This document shows positions 1 to 13,869 of a stretch of 64,000 nt of DNA, one piece after another; the stretch's first letter is position 1, and each line of letters starts with the position of its first letter. The position numbers and the translations under genes were made by a program. The stretch comes from Physcomitrium patens (Eukaryota > Streptophyta > Bryopsida > Funariales > Funariaceae): positions 1,002,976-1,066,975 of the forward strand of contig NC_037254.1 of assembly GCF_000002425.4 (NCBI RefSeq), in the 5' to 3' direction. The notes beneath the pieces were generated by a model. The model searched no databases. It saw only the letters and a list, made by a program, of their open reading frames with translations, and was not told the DNA's origin.

Positions 1-2221
1 TACTCAAGGCACTTTTTTAGAATACATCATTTCAAATGATGGATTTATGATAGATCTTAAAAAAATTCAGACGATTATGAATTGGAAGATTTTAATAACA
101 GTAAAAGATGGCCAATTCTTTTTGAGATTTTTTAATTATTATCGGATCTTCATCAAAGAATTCTCTCAAGTTGTAGCTCCACTTACATGTTTGATTTGCA
201 AAGATAAACTTGAGTAGAGTAAAGAAGTTGAAGTATCTTTTGAAACTTTAAAGTCAGCCTTTATTTTTGTACCAATCTTGTATTGCGTCAACTTTTCTAA
301 GGCATTTTTTATGGAAATAGATGCATTAGACTTTACTTTGGATGTTATATTATCACAAATGGAAGCAGATGATAAACTTCACCTAGTAGCTTTTCATTCC
401 AAATAATTTTCAGTAATCGATATTAACTATAAAATCTATGACAAAGAGATTTTTGCAATCATGGATTCATTTTAAGAATGGCATCATTATTGAGAAGGTG
501 CTTCTAATCCAATCACCATGTATATGGACCACAAGAATCTCAAGTATTTCATATGAGCACGTGTTTTAAATTATTGCCAAACTTTTTGGAACATGTCTTT
601 ATCAAGATTTGATTTCAAGTTCATATATTGATCCAAAAAATAATAAGATTTGTTAGATGCCATTTCTAGATATTCTTATCTTAGACCAAAAGAAGAAGAT
701 GTATCTTTTGATCAACAAAGAATGATTCTCTTAAAGCTAGATTATTTTTATCTTCGAGTAATGAAATCAATATTGACCATTGATTTGATCTTTGTAAAAC
801 AAATCCAGCAAGTATATCTTTTGATCCTCTTATTTATAATATCAAGAATCCTTCTTCTAAATTCTAAGATACTTCTAAATTTGAATTCAAAAACAATCCA
901 CTATATTTCGAAGGTCAATTATATGTTCTAAAAGGAAAAGCATGATTATGTGTTATTCAAGTATGTCACAACCTTCCAATAGTAGGACATTTTGGATACA
1001 ACAAGACTTTAGAACTTATATTTAGAGATTTTTGGTGGCCACAAATGTGGAAGGGTGTGAAAGACTTTGTTCAGTCAAGCAATGTTTGCTCAAGATCAAA
1101 AACTCCTCGTCACCAACCTTACAGACTTTTTAAACCATTATTCATTCTAAGATAACCATGGTCTTCTGTTTCTATGGATTTTATCAAGGATCTTCTAATC
1201 TTAAGTCCTTACGACTCTATATTCATGATAGTAGATTTTTTTTCTAAGATGGCACATTTTGTATCATGTATAAAATCTATTATAGGTAAAGAAACAGCTA
1301 AATTCTTTCTTGACAACATCTATCACTAACATGGATAACCCAAAGATATTATATCTGATAGGAAAACTCAGTTTATATCAAAATTTATGTAGACTCTTTT
1401 CAAGATTTTAAAAGTAGATATAAAATTATCTTCAACATTCTATCTTTAAACTAATAGATAAATAAAGTATGTTAATCAAGTTTTGAAGCAGTATTTAAGA
1501 TGTACCATCAACTACCAACAAGTTAATTAGACAACTCTTTTGTCATTGGCAAAGTTTGCTTATAATAACATGGTACATTTTTCTACAAAATAAACACCTT
1601 TTTTTGCTAATTATGATTATCATCCACGACTTGATACTTTTGACTTTTCAAAAGTTGATAATCCTACGGCGGAAGATTTGGCAAATCATTTGTCAAAGCT
1701 ACATGCAACAATGAAGGCGCAGTTAAAAGAAGCTCAAGAAAAATAAAAGGTTAATACAGATATCTATTGAAAGGAACAACCACCATTCCATATGGATGAC
1801 AAGTTATGGTTAATTTGTTACAATATTAAGATCACTCATCTTTGTGATAAGTTGGACTATCATAGGCTTGGACCATTCCCTATTTCTACACAAATCAATC
1901 TAGTTGCATATCGTTTATACCTACCAAAATCAATTAAAATCCATCAAATATTCCATGTGTCTCTTCTTGAATTATACAAGACAGTGGACATACCAAGAAG
2001 ATGACAAGCTCCACCTCCTCTTATAGAAGTGGACAATAATAAAGAGTTCAAAGTGAAAGAAGTTCTAGATTCAAGTCGACGCTAAAATAAATTAAAATAT
2101 CTTATCTATTAGCATGGATATGATATTAGTGAATGCACATGGGAGGTAGTAAAGAATCTTGGAAATGCAATAAAAAAGGGTGGAGGCTTTTAATTGATGA
2201 CATCCATCAAAATCAAGATGA
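1..2221 (+). pseudogene. Decayed pol of chromovirus family A, copy 1 (RT end, RNase H, integrase, chromodomain)
   Basis: This is the 3' part of a Ty3/gypsy gag-pol gene and aligns codon for codon with the intact pol at 60017-63505. It enters inside the reverse transcriptase (the stretch after the YLDD box), then runs through RNase H, integrase and a C-terminal chromodomain, ending at a TGA at 2219-2221. Many in-frame TAG, TAA and TGA codons and small indels show it is dead. The integrase codon at 1356-1358 is GAT, so the second catalytic Asp is kept, unlike in the intact copy. The 5' half lies outside the window. Decay is dominated by C-to-T and G-to-A changes, as expected for methylated repeat DNA in plants. 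Confidence 0.93.
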
Positions 2222-2315
2222 AGACCTTTCCTATAAAAGAAATAAGATCTAGGCAAGTTAACATTCTACTTTCAATCCTTATTTGTAGCTTCTTTGTATT
2301 TGTGACACTAAAGAG

Positions 2316-2738
2316 ATGGAGAACCAACAACTAGTAGATTTTATTGAAGAGCCTTCATTTGCTCACTTGCCAAACAAGACATTGTGATTGTCACAACCTT
2401 TAAGACGATGCAATCGAGATGAAGATCCTCAAGAACAATATGTATTTTCTCAAATAGATGGCGAGATACAATGCATTTGGTATCACGACCTTCAAAGAGA
2501 CTGTCAATTTTTGGTTATTTTATTAGAAGTAGGAACAACTCCTGACGATGTTCCAAATATTTTATTTGAAGGAAGTTATGAAGGCCTCAACAACAATAAA
2601 ATAATAGGTTGGTCTTTCTACCTTAATATGAGATATTATCGATAATTGAGAGGCCCTATCAACCATCTTTGAAGAGAACAATGATGTGAATATGTAGCAA
2701 ATACAATTTATTGCATCATAGATTTTTTCAACATATGA
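2316..2738 (+). pseudogene. Third reading frame (ORF3) of family A, decayed copy
   Basis: A 140-codon frame lies between the pol stop and the 3' LTR, from ATG at 2316 to TGA at 2736-2738. It matches the frame beginning at 63600 and the minus-strand frame at 28254-28676. The reading phase is kept over its whole length with no net indel, but several codons have become stops, for example CGA to TGA and TGG to TAA. The product matches no family I recognise. It has no obvious membrane segment; its middle is acidic to neutral and its C-terminus is rich in Arg. Its function is unknown. Confidence refers to it being a decayed former frame, not to any activity. Confidence 0.6.
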
Positions 2739-2766
2739 TGACCACTCTTCGTAGAACTCGTCCCTA

Positions 2767-2780
2767 GAAGGGGGGAATAA
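2767..2780 (+). promoter_or_regulatory. Polypurine tract of family A copy 1
   Basis: A purine run with six consecutive G residues directly precedes the 3' LTR. Retroelements use such a tract as the plus-strand DNA primer. The equivalent tract of copy C lies at about 34161-34175. Confidence 0.8.
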
Positions 2781-3285
2781 TGTCACGGACATACATATGT
2801 AAGCCAATAATTACCTCTATAAATAATTAGAAATAAGTTGAAGTAGATAAAAGTAAGTTAATTCTATAATATCTTCTATACTAGCTTCTTAGAAGCTTCA
2901 TAGATACTGCTTTGATTTTATAAGTTTCTATAATTGACTTTTTAGGTTAGAAACGTAGTCAAAAAGTTGGCCATGTGCTACATATGTTGTTAGCTTGAAG
3001 ACCAAGCTAACTATGTAATCTACACATAGAAAAACTTGCCTTGTAAGTCAAGGCATGTGTCCTATAGAACATCGTCACATAGCCCTTAATTAGATAGTAT
3101 ATATAGAGACAAGAGTGAAGCCCTCTTCACTCTTATCAACTTCTTTCTTACTTCTTGTTTAGATTCAAGAGTCTCAAATTTTCTTGTCTTTTAGTAATAA
3201 GCCATTCTAATCCCTTTTTAATATATATACTTCTTTATTTCTATTTTTTCACTTTTTCTTTGACATAAATTTCATTGACTTATAT
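2781..3285 (+). repeat. 3' LTR of family A copy 1
   Basis: It starts TGTCACGG, like the 5' LTR at 58243, and stays alignable through the TATA-like stretch and the inverted repeat at 3108-3137. The right end is decayed, so its boundary is approximate. The matching 5' LTR is outside the window, so age and target duplication cannot be read. Confidence 0.85.
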
Positions 3286-4050
3286 ATCATCTTATAATTC
3301 ATGTTAATGACACAATGTACCTTTGCTTTTATCTCTTTTAGTTCTATTTTTACTTGAATTTTTTCCAATAACTCGTAACTTCTATATTTCAACTTTTGAA
3401 TTTTAATTTTTAATTTTCAACTTTTAATCTTTAATCTTTTCTATTTTAATTTTAAATTTACTTTTAACTTTTATTTTAAGATTTTATTTTTATTATAGAT
3501 TAACGGTAATAATTCAACTCATTACTTTTACCATCAACTATTTAAGCAATAATAATTTATAAATTTCAACTAATTATTTATTTATTTATTCTAATTAACT
3601 ATAATTTTATAATCATACAAAATTTAGTAAAGATCATGCAAATAGTCTTGAAGGACCATAGTGAATTTCATTAAATCTTTTTATTTAATATTTGTAATCA
3701 TTGCCTGGAGGGCATTAAGTTAATTGAACTACCAATTCCTCCATTCCACCTCTTGAACCTATTGTGTGGCATGAATTTCATTGAGTGGTGAAATTTGGGT
3801 TCCTAGTAAGAAAGGTTGGCTCTAGTAGAGGAGAGGGTGGCTGAACCCACAAGAAGCCACAAAGAAGGAGGGGGGAGGGGAAGGGGGATAGGAGGAGGAT
3901 CTGAAGTGTTATACAATACTTAGATAAGTCCACAACATTAAGTCCACAACATCAACTTCATAAGGATGCAAGAAATAGTCACTTTTCCTTATTTCACAAA
4001 AGAGGCAAGGTAATATGTACCTTGCTGAACATGCACCCAAGTATCCTTCC
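3286..4050. other. Spacer between TE and gene island, nothing recognised
   Basis: AT-rich, pyrimidine-rich sequence up to about 3660, followed by more balanced sequence. A G-rich patch lies at about 3862-3900. I see no gene or named repeat here. Confidence 0.5.
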
Positions 4051-4759
4051 CATTCCTACTATGTTATAAAATGTCTTCAACTGTTTTATGTACAGTTCTA
4101 AATTTCCTACCGCCTCAGCCAAATCGGTGTCACCACGGATTGCACCAGCTCAGGTTGTAAGCCTGTAACCAGTGTGTAAATCCTCTAGCATTTGAATGCT
4201 CCCATGATACATAGTTTCTACATTCTCTGAGTTCATCACACTTGACTGCACCCAATGATGAACACAAGCTGCAACAACCCGTCTGACAGTAAATCTAGAA
4301 TCACATGCTGTAAGATGACGAGGTTTGACCAGGGGTTAAACTAGCAAAAACATTTTGGTATCAAGGTGAACGAAGAGGGCAGCTTTACTGCTCTTACATC
4401 CTGTAAAAGCCTCCCACCAAAAAGGTGTTATCAGAACAATTAAGATCGAGGGAAAAGGGCAAATGTTGATGTCAATGTTGCAAATTACCCAGCTTATGAG
4501 GATTGAGATAGCTTTCAAGTTCGAACACTCACACAAGAAGGTTGGGACCCCTAGAATGAATCAGCCACACACGACATTGCAAAATTGAATTCGCCGCCAA
4601 CCTTGGTTCGATACCAAGAATCCAGACTCGGAATAAATACGATTGAATTTCTCCACCAGGCTGGAGATTCCCTTTGTGAATGATCAGTGCGCAGACGATA
4701 GAGGCAGACAAAAGCAGATAGAGACCAAGCAAGCCCTTCTTTCCCAGGGTCTAAGAACC

Positions 4760-6190
4760 TTCAGAAACTCATAAGGAGTAAGAAGAGTAACATTGTTGAA
4801 GCTCTCCACCTTCAAAGTGCAGCACTTGAAGCTCTCTTCCAAGATTGCGCAATCTCAACAGCCATGCTGTCAGATTTTGCAATATGGACGAATTTGAGAC
4901 ATGACGTGTTCCCCCACTGACATGATCGCCGGCACAATTGACGGGTGATTCACAGATGCTACAAGGCGTGAATGGAAAGCAATCCATTCCATATTGCTTG
5001 AAGTCCAGTAACTTTCTTGTACCATCAGGTTTTCTAAACGATTCCCTACAATCATCCTTTCATTACAAATAGACTGCCCATCTTCAGCAGCTTCAAGAAT
5101 TTGAGAAACGATGTAAGCTCTCTTTCGAACTTGAGGGGCAAATTATCCAGCTCAGAAACTCTGCTGCAGTTTGACGATTGTCCGCGTTTGCATCTAAATT
5201 CTGAAAAAGAATTTGTGATGCATAGGTTGACCAAGGTAAAAAATCTATCAACAGCACAATATCAGGAGCTCATAAATGACAACTTGAATGAATTGAAAAT
5301 TTCCTACATGTGCAATTGAATTTGAACTGCCAATGTTGACTCCCAGAACACACACAGAAGAAGAGCGAGCAAGTTGCCATACAGTAAAGGACTATAGCAA
5401 ACGCTCTCCAAACTCCCACAAGTGGTTTCTGTATTCTCTGCTCCAAAAATGATAAGCATACTACTTGAACTGTTATCCTGTGACTCATCTTGATCACCTG
5501 TCTCAAAGCTTCTTCTTTGCCGCTTCGATGGCCGCTCACGGATTTGTACCCCCATAGCCCTGTTTGCTGCTGTTCTTGTGCTGGCTTCACGTCTTTCCAT
5601 CACCTCAACTAGCTGATTTAGCGCAGAAACTGCAGGCACACCTATCAAAACTTCAAGAAAAGGTCACGGACTGCTAGAATAAATGGTATTCAACCGGACC
5701 CCTTCATCAGATGAGGCATATCCTGTAGCATTTGAGTGTTGTAGAATGCCACAAACTGCAACTGTGAGTTGTGCACAAAGCTCCAGTAATCGCACTACAC
5801 ACCTACATTTATCCAGTATGAGTGGATGATCCAATCAGCTCTCTTTGCACAACAATCACCAAGTTTGTTCTCAGCAGCAAACATTCTAGATTCAACGAAG
5901 CCATGATATTTCCTTCAAAGAAAAACCCATTAAAATGACCTGCTTTTGTTGATTCGTACAACAAGTGACACAGTTTCGATTCAGCTAATGCTCAATTAAG
6001 AGATTGTAATGATCTGGAGGAGGATACTAAGCTTACTATCTCCACTATGGAAAACCCTTGAGCCCTTAACCCTGCTCTTTCTTCACACATTCTACACATG
6101 AGTGCCAAAAACTGAAGGCAATCTGTGACCAGTTCTACAGGATTTTCGCAGAACGATTTTGTCATTACCATCTTTAATTTCATTTAGTTC
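4760..6190 (-). CDS. Exon candidates of an unidentified minus-strand gene
   Basis: Several open minus-strand segments have coding-like composition and plausible splice sites. One starts at 5200 after a TTTTTCAG acceptor and runs to about 5107 (begins NLDANADNRQTAAEFLSWII). Another lies at about 5690-5822 and contains CVVRLLELCAQLTVAVCGIL. One at about 5440-5645 carries a basic, Ser-rich, nuclear-signal-like stretch (RERPSKRQRRS). One at about 5992-6165 contains ELVTDCLQFLALMCRMCEER. The Leu-rich helical segments look like part of a large alpha-helical protein. I could not name the family, and at least one frame has an in-frame TGA between candidates, so boundaries or integrity are uncertain. 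It may be the 3' part of the PPR-like gene upstream or a separate gene. The stretch 4051-4760 has no convincing exon. Confidence 0.35.
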
Positions 6191-6371
6191 AAACATATGA
6201 GAACAGAACTTGTATGTGCTTAAACACATTCAACTGCTTAAGCACATACAAGTTCTGATGCTACCATGTTATTACATATTATTACATAGTTGTGATACAT
6301 TATATTGATAGTTATGATACATGATATTGATAATTGTGATGAGCTGTTTCTTTGACTGTATATAGTTATAC

Positions 6372-6373
<2 letters not shown>

Positions 6374-6405
<32 letters not shown>
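6374..6405. repeat. (TA)n microsatellite
   Basis: Uninterrupted TA dinucleotides between the two exon clusters of the 4.7-10.9 kb island. Confidence 0.95.
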
Positions 6406-6407
<2 letters not shown>

Positions 6408-6829
6408 CAGCGATACATGATACTACACAACTAAAAAGAGTACAAATAGAAGCTTCAAATCATACATGCTATGGTATGGCTAATTATTAGGTTTGGACTG
6501 CACTTACGGCAAATACCAGACACTGCAATTTTAAAAAATAACAACCCAACGTAACTAGAAGACATCTTTCATAGGGATCGCAGTAGAAAATTCAAGTGAT
6601 GAATAACAAATGATAGACGATTAGATCTCGTCTTCCTATGTTAGAATACCTAGGAACCTTTACCGCAAGACCACACTTGAAGCAAGCTCAGATATCTTGT
6701 TGGGTTTATCCCATTAGTCAGAAAACATATGAACATACTAGAATACTGAAACGATGCATTTTCACGAACTCGACAACTAGCAGAAGGATGAAAGTTTTTT
6801 GAACAGAAATTAACCCAGCATTACATAAC

Positions 6830-9800
6830 CGTACCCAAGCTGGTTGTGATGGATACATGCCAAAACTGCATTTAAACATCGGACGTTAAGATGCTCAGCA
6901 TGTTGCCTTAAATTCATGAAATTCCACTTATCAGCTCCTCGAGCATCTTCAAACACCTCAAACATCCTGTTCAAGTTCCCTACTTTCCCAAGCGCTGCCT
7001 GCATACAGCCACACAAGAAAGAGCTAGGTGAAAAAATGTCGTATATCCTGCAACACTGTGCACGACACCTAACTATAGCTGAAAATTTCAATACTAGTAG
7101 CTGATAATTGTACATAAATGGACTTGTACATATTAAGAAAAACATTCCAGCTTGTAAGCCAGGAGTCCCAAATTTTCGCAAATAAACTGCTAGATGCTTT
7201 TAAGCATATCACTGGGCACACCTGCAACAATTATGGAGGCTTATATACGCACACAAAGACGTCTTATCTATAATAAAATGTATGGCTCGGTAACATGGAT
7301 CATCCAGGAGAGCAATAAATCAAAAATAATTCACGACCAATAGTGAGCCAACTGCATATCAATGTGGTAGTACGTGTTCCATTTTGAAAGCGGCATATAA
7401 ATCTAGGGCTTCCTCCACGCGGCCAGTTACAGAAATCCCATGCAAAACAGCACTCTTGGCCTCAATTCCTGCTGTTTCCCACTTTTTTCTAAGTTCCTAA
7501 TCATCTGAACAACAACAATGTTCAATAATGTTAGACTATAATTTTATCACGCAATTAAGAGAGAGGCAGTAGTCACGTGAGATTCGTTTCATGAAAACCT
7601 GCAAGTCTAGTCACAGCAAGCCACAGACAGTCGCAGACTAGTCAGTGGGATAAAAGAAACATCTCTCAATTGCAGATTTACATGTTAAAGTGGATAGATC
7701 TAAACCATCGACTGTTTAAGAAATACTAAGTTTCCAACGAATGAGGAAAAAAATATCTGCGTGCCACAATACCACGATCAACATTTCCACATTCTGAGTA
7801 AACAATGATCACTACAGTGTAGATGGATTCGTTTGGCCTTATCCCACGTTCTTGCATTTTCCCAGACAGTTACATAACCCACTATGGCTTCAGGGACTTC
7901 CGAGTGTTGAAGTATGAACACTAAAAATTGCCCCCACCGACTTGCTATGAATTAATCTCATATCTTTAACTTTTAATCAACTGAGATCGTTCATTAGCAA
8001 AAGTGCGGTTGACTGCCTCAGCAAGGGTGTGACAATTTTTTTTGACTGGGCACCTGATCCGCTCGGTCTTCATCTTTGCTCAGGGAGCATGCAAATATTA
8101 GAAGACGGTACGCATGAACATCTGGCTTCACACCGGTTGCATCCATCTCCTTCATAACTGCTGGTGCTCCATCAAACCATTCCTGGGTCTCACAACATGC
8201 GTAAAAGAAATTCAGATTGTGGATGTCAAGCTAAGAAATAACATGAAGACTCTAAGCTGAATAAAGCAACAGGAACTAAAAACATAAATTGTCTTATAGA
8301 TTCCTAAAGACTTCCAACATAAGCCACAGTCTCTTGACCAGTTAGTATATAACCTGTACAACAAAGCGCTGAATAAGAGGTTATAGCAATAAGTATTGAC
8401 ATCCACACCAAGCTTCTTCATTTCAGGAAATAATCTACACGCCTTCTCCAGCTGATACAATACCACATAGTATCAGAAAATCTCATATTAGTAATAAATC
8501 CAACAAATTCAGAAGTTTCTTGAACAATTATCGCCTTAAAATTCCACAGTATCTCATGTTTGTCTCCAATTTCAAAATAAATGATCAAGCGCTGATAGAT
8601 TCAAGAAAATAAGACTCACATCCCCAATCTTAACGCCAGAACTTATCAGTGGTATGTGACCACAGTTGGCTACACTTCCAGTGTAAACATTGCCGCTTTC
8701 ATTTCAAATGCCTACCTTCCATCAAGACCAAGGCAAGTGTTAGTAATTTAACTTGAAAAGCCTTCTTAATATTCATACCGACGTAGAGCGCCATACATAT
8801 ATAGTTCCTACAACTCCTCACATGTATCCATCCTCATCAATCATTGTCTTCCATTCAAATTCGCTAATAAACGGGCTCAATGAAAAAGAAGATGGCTCTA
8901 ACTCCCTTGCTTGCATCTCATCCAAGAGATCAAGGCCTTGCGAAATCTGTACGCACAGGAAGGACGAATCATTAATTCAAGCCAATTTCAAACAAGTTTG
9001 TCCAACTTCATCCAAAAGCAATGTGAGTGAGTTTTTAGAGGTCACAGAACTGTGTCAATAAGGATTCTCAGATGAACCCTACTTACCTGACTGGGTAATT
9101 ATCAATATAAAGTTGAGTTTCCTAGATAGAAGCGCAGCAAGAAGCAAAATGCCCACTGGGTCTCTCGAACCTCGTGCAAATAAGTGCTTGTAACAATCTT
9201 GCAGATTTCCCATACGATTTCCCACGTAAAGTGCAAATCCTAGGAATTGAAGACAGATGCCATTGTAAATGAAATATAGACACATCAAATGATTTCGAGA
9301 ATTACTACTGGCAGCATAAAGCGACATTCCCTTGCTTTGCAACTAACCACTATCTAAGGTATAAAACTGGCAACTTCATCTGTGGACAATCAGGGTGTGC
9401 AGATTAGTAAAGATTTGATCTTGATGAGGTAACTACCTTGTCGACTTGACTGACTCCTTGAATGTAGACGTTCAAGTAAAACCCCATCTGTTGCTCATTT
9501 ATGCCTATCACAGAAACTCACATTCAAGAAATGTGGTGATAATTTTCTACTACAACGTAGGGAGGACGTTGTTAAGACCACAATATGCAAATTAACTACG
9601 TATGACAGGACGGATATAATAAAACGAATGCTAGTTAAAAAACACAACTGTGTAAGCTAGAGTACCTTTAATTTTTCAATAAAGAGGAAGATAGAAGGGC
9701 GGGATCAGGTTGCAAATGCCTGCCGAGACACTGAAAAGCGGCAATCACTTGGTATTTGAATTTATGGTGGGAAAAACTTTAGCAACCAAGTCCATCATAA

Positions 9801-10854
9801 TAGATACTTCATCATCCTTTGCCAACGCCATCATAAACCGAGCTATAATGTTCCCCATGCCATTAGATCATTCCTGCCCCATCAGTCTTCCTCTCTCTCA
9901 CAGGAGAATCCAATATACAAAATAATATACGCATTAATACACAAAATTTTGCAATAATCAGCCTACTCACGAAAAACAAACCAGAGTACTTTTAATCGCC
10001 AAAAAGGTTATCAGAAAACGAATCGGAAGATATTTATCCAAAAGGAGTCGTTGCCTCAAGAATAATGTAAACCCTTAGTATGCAGAAGCAACACGTCCTG
10101 AAACATCTCCTTCAAGAAAGTCATCAAAAGTACTCACCATCCAGAGACGAAGGCCGCTTCTGATGCAAGCGAGATAAAGAGCTATTGCTCTTTCAAAATC
10201 ACGAGACTACAGAATAAAGTTGGATTTCGTAGTATATAAACACCCCATCAGAGGGCACTACGGCTTCTTCTATCCACTTCGCAAGTTCATGGAACTGGTC
10301 TACTTTTACCTTTTTAGCAAGACAGGACATGATGGGCTTGTAGGTTAACATGTTGGGTAGTATACCCTTGCCTCGCTCTCCTTTACAAGCTCAACATCTC
10401 TTGACACATGCAGCTCCTGAGTAGCTGAAACAACTTTACTGCCTTTCACATCCTCCTGTAAGCATGTCAACATAATAAACAAACGGGTTGTAAGATTTCC
10501 ATTAATTAAATTCTAATCCAAAGGACGAAGTCAACAACCATAGGCTTGACGCATCCTCAATACTTTATTTCGTTGGTCCAGTCTTTAGAATCAACTGGAT
10601 GCACCTACTCCCCACCAACTTAACCAATACCTGATTATACCAAAAGAGAGCACCACTGATTATTTTGAACCAAGAGTTTGATGAAGTTTTAGTGTCATGG
10701 ACACTTTGGTCCAAAACTTCAGCAAAATCTGCACCTGCTGATGGCGTTGTGTAAACAAAGTCACTCGAACAATGTGATTCTGCACATTCAGGACGAAGGT
10801 CATAGCGAGACGACAGATGACAGGCCTCTCTACTCGCTCGATCATCACAACTAG
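6830..10854 (-). CDS. PPR-like protein gene, multi-exon, minus strand (incomplete model)
   Basis: Exon candidates, 5' to 3': 10854-10631; 10455-10246; 10206-10138; about 9872-9780; 9239-9087 (donor CAG|GTAAGT); 8697-8620; 8451-8354; 8230-8054 (acceptor TTTCTTAG); 7496-7374; 6998-6830. Helical repeats typical of P-class pentatricopeptide proteins are visible: the 8451 exon has LEKACRLFPEMKKLGVDVN, the 8230 exon has VMKEMDATGVKPDVHAYRLL, the 7496 exon has TGRVEEALDLYAAFKM. Exons 8230-8054 (59 codons) and 7496-7374 (41 codons) join in phase. Such proteins bind organellar RNA through helix-turn-helix pairs, usually in plastids or mitochondria; I did not locate a transit peptide. A frame change inside the 10455-10246 segment near 10372 and a phase mismatch after 8354 mean either misplaced boundaries or decay. 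Not assigned to a named ortholog. Confidence 0.5.
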
Positions 10855-12300
10855 AGTATCAAGAGAGCTATTCTGTCAAGCCCAAGTTCAAGAGATGTAT
10901 AAGTATTAGGTTCAAGAGATGTTATGAATAAGGATCCTACGTTATGAGAGCCAACAACAACGTTTACTAGAAAAAACATGCAACTCGTAAAAATTAGTCT
11001 TGTCTCATCACGATGTCATATTTCTTTTCATCACATACAAATATGAACAAGACCACCTCCCCTATGTGCTGCACAAAGTCGAGCTGATTTTGAAAGAAAT
11101 ATGCACAGCATACAATTCTTCCTCAGTGGTGAAACCATGAATTACAAGTTCCGACGCTTAGAATTTGACAGATGGTTTTAATTTTAAAATTTGTCAGGAG
11201 CAAAATTTTGCACTTCAGTCACAGAATTGAACTTGCCGATCAAGTTTGTGCCCCGCTGCAACAGCAAGCATGTGCTTGTTTGCTAAAGACTTAACTGCAG
11301 CATTAACGCCATGGGCTACTTCCGAAAGGTCATGGATAAGCAGTTTAAAATCTACAGGCTTCAGCAACCAAAACAGGGATTTCAGTGCAGAAAATACTGA
11401 ACTTCGTGCTTAAATATACAAGAATTATGAGGGAAAAAAAGAGAGAAAGGACAATGAAGGTGAGGTATCGAGGAAAAAAGCACCTAGTGAAGAGACGTGC
11501 GATAAATGCCAAGAGGATGCTGACACAAGATGATGTTGCTCGATGAAGTAGCCTCGGCACAGGAGTCGCATGATGTGCGCCATCGCATCCAAGTACCTGC
11601 TCCCTCGATGGCATTCACTCCTCGCATACGCCCACAGATGTCTTTATGGAATGTAGCAATGTCTGAGTCTCCAGTCCGCTCCGAAATTCTCTTGCAGGAT
11701 CACCATTGCACCCTGACCTTGCAAAAACCCCGACTAAACCTCAATAGACCAACCCCTTCATTACATGTCCTCAACTTACGTAATTAAACTCCGCGGTGTT
11801 TAATCTACGCAACACCGAACTCAATACACAAGAAGAAGAAAATACGGAAATTTGAATCACGTCCTACTTCGGCATTGCTACGTCAATACCTCCAAAGACT
11901 AGATTATCATCCTCAAGCAACAAATCCAAGAAAGACCATTTACTACGAGTGAGGACATGTAACTGCTATGATGATGTGCTTGGACATGATTGGTATTGCG
12001 CGATGGCGCAGCGCGAATCAATAGACGAACGCATGTGGAGTTGGGGATTTTGAGGAGGAATTGGATTTAGAGTTTATGTTTGAACATTTCACTTGCTCTG
12101 TGTCTGTTCAATGCTTCAGTAGTGTACATTCTCGTCGATGATGGGACGCTGGACCATTCGGCGAAAGGGGAGAACTGGGAACGCTGTTTCTAGTGCATGG
12201 ATGATGATGGAACTCACAGTGATTTTCTATGTTTTTTTCTCCTTGGAGCCGGGCCAATGGCAACATAACTCATAATTGGGAATGACTATCTGACCAAAAA
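10855..12300. other. Upstream part of the gene island, no firm gene
   Basis: G+C is higher than in the surrounding repeats and CpG is not depleted, so this probably holds the 5' exons, 5' UTR or promoter of the minus-strand gene. Short open stretches at about 11490-11750 exist on both strands, but none shows a recognisable domain. Confidence 0.3.
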
Positions 12301-13869
12301 ATTTAACTTTTGACCACACTTTATATAGAATTTCTTCAAGGTGATGGTGTTTTTAGCAATCTGAACGCATGGTTACACGTATCAAACGGTATGTTCATCA
12401 ACATCAACCTGATTGCATGGATACACTATATTTGTAATCATTTGATGTGAAATAATGGAATCATTATGTAATAATTCCAAAGATGGGTTTGTTTCCAATG
12501 CTCTCATCACACACAACAAGATGAACTTTGGAAAGTGTGTGAAGTGGGGCATTATCTTGGTTAAATTGTAAACACAATTTTAAGATGTTGTGGAGAGAAT
12601 TACAGGATTATTTGTTGACAGCAACCAAATTCTAGTGGAGAAGGGTATTTTCAAGTTATGTCTTAAAGAGGTGAATGGAGCAGGATTCCCCACATCACAC
12701 CTTGAATTTGTTTTTTGTGGCTTCTTCAAGCTCTACATTAGTGACTTGGCCTTTTTTCCTAAACCACTAGGTACTTTTCTTTGATTTTATACAAGAGAAG
12801 AGAAAAGGAAGGAAGAAAGAAAATTGTTGTTCTAATTGACAAAAAGTTTTAATAGCTCTGTTGGATATGATGATGACCACAAGTCAAAGCTGTTTTTTAA
12901 TATGAATTCAAATTATGTCCTACTGAATGTGGTTTTTCAGATCCTCTTTTATTCCTATAGTGTATAATTAGTCCTCATTAAAGAACTCCAATAGTAAATT
13001 ACAATCATTGAGCTTATTTTTCATTTATGCTATTACAGATTGTTCACAGGATCTTGTTGTTTACATGAAATTATTCTCTGCCATTACTACAACAAAGGCT
13101 AGTTCTAGATACCAGCTAATGACAAAAAAGCTTCCAACCAAAGTCTTTTGATCACAATCATTAAGTCAATGCGTAGCAATTGCTTGGACATGCAATTGTA
13201 TGTTGAACACCATGTGGAAAGGCCTCTAGAGAAGAAGTATAATACAACTCATCTTGAGGGTAAGGAGGTTAGTGTTTTGTTTATGTTAACAACCTATATG
13301 TGACATGCATATTTTTGAAAATACTTTAAAAGTCCTACTTTTTTCATAACCTCTTTTGGCCAAGAATGTTCATACAACATTACCATAGAAATTCTTTTCT
13401 TTGTGAGTTTCACTAGTGTCTATTGTCTTTGATGGGAATTGATACTAAACTTTATTATATGAACCTAGCCATTGTGTTCACCAATTTTGTAATATAATCC
13501 ATTTATTAGTTAACATGAGGTGCTAAAAGTGGACTAAATCAAATTAAAAAGAAACTCAAGAGTGCAAAGGGTTTAATTCAAGTAGGATTAGAATTAGAAT
13601 TTCAGCCAAAAGTTAGGATTAATAAGATAGCATGAAAAATCAAGGGTTTTGCTTTCATGTTACAAAGACTTCTATAACTGAAAGCCCAATGTTCTTCTAG
13701 ACAAATAACAAACTTTTTGATATACTTTAAGGTAGATCTGTTGTAAAAGGTCCAAAATTAAGATCTTTATACTTGATTGTGAAGAAGTCAAGTTCTTCTT
13801 ATGGCTAATTAAGGTATTCCTCTCCCATTTAATGCTAGCACCATGTAAATATTTACAGCTTTTAGCATT
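12301..13869. other. AT-rich intergenic DNA, nothing recognised
   Basis: Only short random-looking frames are present. The right end may contain the LTR or leader of the gypsy remnant that becomes recognisable at about 13870, but I see no clear LTR end. Confidence 0.4.

Noticed and set aside
1..2781. Fungal repeat-induced point mutation as the source of C-to-T decay
   Set aside because: The host genes look like plant genes; methylation-linked deamination explains the pattern without RIP.
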